In this document: positions 62,207 to 64,000 of the stretch, piece by piece
Position numbering within the stretch: position 1 is the first letter of the stretch
How the letters are laid out: the number at the start of each line of letters is the position of its first letter
Assembly (NCBI GenBank): GCA_947628225.1
Contig: CANQYY010000001.1
Span: 124,001 to 188,000, forward strand
Source: an uncultured Lachnospiraceae bacterium
Lineage (GTDB): Bacteria; Bacillota; Clostridia; Lachnospirales; Lachnospiraceae
Direction: 5' to 3'
Length of the DNA stretch: 64,000 nucleotides
Translations under genes and position numbers: made by a program
Notes under the pieces: generated by a model
Told to the model about the DNA's origin: nothing
Databases searched by the model: none
The model's input: the letters and a program-made list of their open reading frames with translations, nothing else

Positions 62207-62235
62207 AATATAACACAAATATCAATCTTCGTCAA
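62207..62235 (-). promoter_or_regulatory. rplS promoter inside the end of hisD
   Basis: TTGACG (62230-62235) and TATATT (62207-62212) on the minus strand are 17 bases apart. The -35 box lies inside the last codons of hisD. Confidence 0.7.
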
Positions 62236-63532
62236 GAACTTCTTTGCCAAAACGCACCGCTATCGAATTGGCATGGGCGGTAAAATGTTCCGCCCTGGCA
62301 AAACGGATAATATCTTCGTGCGCCTCTTCCAGAGCTTCCCTGGAGTAAGAGATAACGCTGGATTTTTTAATAAAGTCGTCCACCGATAACGGGGAAAAGA
62401 ATTTTGCCGTGCCATTGGTGGGGAGGATATGATTCGGTCCGGCAAAGTAATCGCCCAGAGGTTCACTGCTGTATTCTCCTAAAAAGATTGCCCCGGCATT
62501 GGTTATCCTTGTCATGGTATCAAAAGGATTTCGGGTCAAAATTTCCAGATGCTCGGATGCAATATCATTTACGGTTTCGATCGCCGCCTCCATTGAGTCT
62601 GCCAGCAGGATATAACCGTAATTATCTAAAGATCTCCGGATAATGTCCGTACGGGACAGAGCCCTGGAAAGCTTCTCTGCCTGCTCCGAAACCTGTTCTG
62701 CCAATTCCCTGCTGGTTGTCACTAAAATTGCCGACGCCAATTCATCATGCTCCGCCTGGGATAACAGATCCGCCGCAACATACCGGGGATTTGCCGTTTC
62801 ATCCGCCAGTACCAGAATTTCGCTGGGACCGGCAATGGAGTCAATGCTTACATGTCCATACACTGTTTTCTTTGCCAGCGCGACAAAAATATTGCCCGGC
62901 CCGGCAATTTTATCCACCTTCGGAATAGATTCGGTGCCATAGGCAAGCGCTGCGATAGCCTGGGCTCCCCCTGCCTTATAAACCTCTTCGACTCCCACCA
63001 GATTTGCCGCCACTAATGTTGCCGGGTTTACTTTTCCAGACGCATCCGGCGGCGTCGTTATAACAATCCGCTTTACCCCCGCCACCTGTGCCGGAATAAG
63101 ATTCATCAATACACTGGAGGGATATGCCGCCTTTCCTCCCGGCACATACACGCCGGCGCTGGCAATGGGAGTGATCCGCTGCCCTAACAATACCCCGTCC
63201 TCTCTTGTGTGAAACCAGCTGTTCCTTACTTGCTTTTCATGGAAAGAGCGGATATTGGCAATGGATTTTTTCATAATTTCAATTAAATCCGGTTCTACGT
63301 TCCGGTACGCCTCGTCTATTTCTTCCGGGGCAACCCTTACCGTATCGGCTGTGATGTCCGCTTTATCATATTTTTTTGTATAGGAGAAAACCGCCTTATC
63401 TCCGTTTTTCTTTACGTCCTCCAAAATGGCGTTTACCGTATCCTGATATTGTCCATAATGATTGGGACTTCTCTTTAATAAATTTTCCAGTATATTATTC
63501 TTCGATTGTTCCGTCAGCTGAATAATGCGCAT
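62222..63532 (-). CDS. hisD: Histidinol dehydrogenase
   Basis: A 436-residue zinc enzyme that oxidises L-histidinol twice to L-histidine. Visible blocks are YVPGGKAAYPSSVLMN, AGGAQAIAALAYGTESIP, DKIAGPGNIFVALAKK, GPSEILVLADETANPRYVAADLLSQAEHD (metal and catalytic region with the conserved His) and GPNHILPTNGTAKF. It follows hisG by 19 bases in the his operon, which continues beyond the right edge. AGGGGG precedes the ATG. Confidence 0.96.
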   Translation of the reverse strand: MRIIQLTEQSKNNILENLLKRSPNHYGQYQDTVNAILEDVKKNGDKAVFSYTKKYDKADITADTVRVAPEEIDEAYRNVEPDLIEIMKKSIANIRSFHEKQVRNSWFHTREDGVLLGQRITPIASAGVYVPGGKAAYPSSVLMNLIPAQVAGVKRIVITTPPDASGKVNPATLVAANLVGVEEVYKAGGAQAIAALAYGTESIPKVDKIAGPGNIFVALAKKTVYGHVSIDSIAGPSEILVLADETANPRYVAADLLSQAEHDELASAILVTTSRELAEQVSEQAEKLSRALSRTDIIRRSLDNYGYILLADSMEAAIETVNDIASEHLEILTRNPFDTMTRITNAGAIFLGEYSSEPLGDYFAGPNHILPTNGTAKFFSPLSVDDFIKKSSVISYSREALEEAHEDIIRFARAEHFTAHANSIAVRFGKEVLDED

Positions 63533-63551
63533 AATATTTTCCCCCTTACTT

Positions 63552-64000
63552 TTATAATGCCTGTTTTAAATCTTTTATCAATGTGGTAATACGCTCCCGC
63601 TGCATTTTCATACTTGCCTCGTTGACAATAACCCGCGCCGACAACGGACATATGGTTTCTAAAACCTCCAATCCGTTAGCCCGGAGAGTAGAACCGGTTT
63701 CTACAATATCGACAATCACTTCCGACAGGCCGACAATAGGCGCCAGCTCTACCGAACCGTTTAATTTTATGATTTCCACAGTCTGGTGCTTTTGGTTATA
63801 AAAATAGTCTTTCGCAATATTCGGGTATTTTGAGGCAACCCGGATAACCTGATTTTTCTTCAGCAATTCCCTGGCATTGGCGGGACCGGCAACGCACATA
63901 TCGCAGCTGCCCAGCCCAAGGTCCAAAACCTCCAAAACCTTCCGTCCCTCTTCCATAATAGTATCGCTTCCCACGACGCCAATATCCGCGGCTCCATACT
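63552..64000 (-). CDS. hisG: ATP phosphoribosyltransferase, catalytic subunit (5' part outside window)
   Basis: The C-terminal 149 or so residues are present; the start lies beyond the right edge. The reading frame at the edge gives YGAADIGVVGSDTIMEEG, then EVLDLGLGSCDMCVAGP, RVASKYPNIAKDYF, VELAPIVGLSEVIVDIVETGSTLRANGL. The protein ends soon after the catalytic part (TTLIKDLKQAL) without the C-terminal ACT-like regulatory domain, so it is the short form that needs HisZ. It is the first enzyme of histidine synthesis. Confidence 0.93.
   Translation of the reverse strand, partial: YGAADIGVVGSDTIMEEGRKVLEVLDLGLGSCDMCVAGPANARELLKKNQVIRVASKYPNIAKDYFYNQKHQTVEIIKLNGSVELAPIVGLSEVIVDIVETGSTLRANGLEVLETICPLSARVIVNEASMKMQRERITTLIKDLKQAL

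Overview
The window is a 64 kb piece of a low-to-mid GC Firmicute chromosome, most likely from an anaerobic, spore-forming member of the Lachnospiraceae or a close Clostridia relative. The evidence is indirect but consistent: sporulation genes yqfC and yqfD, a SpoVB-like flippase, DivIVA together with MinCDE, an L27 with a cleavable N-terminus next to the Prp protease, a NadD-YqeK fusion, the paired radical-SAM genes TIGR03960/TIGR03936 beside an RNase G, purine-rich Shine-Dalgarno sites and frequent GTG/TTG starts. Almost all genes lie on the minus strand; the few plus-strand genes are single transcription units (PepSY lipoprotein, DUF378, lexA, zinc-ribbon membrane protein, ABC-F, BIG2 protein). 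No rRNA, tRNA, IS element, prophage or CRISPR array was seen.

Layout, left to right. 0-1.5 kb: a truncated tyrosine recombinase, a PepSY lipoprotein and an orphan BlaI/MecI repressor with operator dyads. 1.5-7.4 kb: division and envelope cluster (rluD-like, lspA, divIVA, ylmH, sepF, ylmE and a HlyD-like membrane protein). 7.7-17.2 kb: cell-shape and division-site cluster read radC-mreB-mreC-mreD-PBP2-minC-minD-minE-rodA-mgsA. 17.3-25 kb: a mutS-mutL-miaA-methionine gamma-lyase-like unit headed by an SH3 protein and divergent from lexA. 25.7-30.1 kb: rplU-prp-rpmA-obg-yhbY-nadD/yqeK-rsfS behind a ribosomal-protein leader. 30.2-34 kb: radical SAM pair and RNase G. 35-41 kb: rpsU, then yqfC-yqfD-phoH-ybeY-DUF3048-flippase. 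41.2-48.4 kb: rlmH and an LD-carboxypeptidase, then rex-(coiled coil)-acpS-nnrDE-alr-mazF. 48.5-55.5 kb: ABC-F protein, then lepA-hemW-purine nucleoside phosphorylase-amidohydrolase. 55.6-58.8 kb: two secreted proteins and NADP-type gdhA. 58.8-64 kb: rplS, two type I signal peptidase homologues around rbgA, a CYTH protein, and the end of a his operon (hisG-hisD).

The genes group into recurrent themes: peptidoglycan elongation and septum placement (mre, PBP2, rodA, min, sepF, divIVA, flippase), ribosome assembly and translation quality (obg, rbgA, rsfS, yhbY, ybeY, rlmH, ylmH, lepA, ribosomal proteins), DNA repair (mutSL, lexA, radC), protein export (lspA and two lepB homologues), and redox or metabolite repair (rex, nnrDE).

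I see no obviously new multi-gene system. The observations most worth checking are a signal peptidase homologue that has lost both catalytic dyad residues (61064-61702) next to an intact one, a probable CTG start for yqfD, a MazF toxin without its antitoxin gene, a RodA and an MgsA each with Asp-to-Glu changes at conserved positions, a PBP2 with an insertion of about 230 residues, and a HlyD-like adaptor without a transporter.
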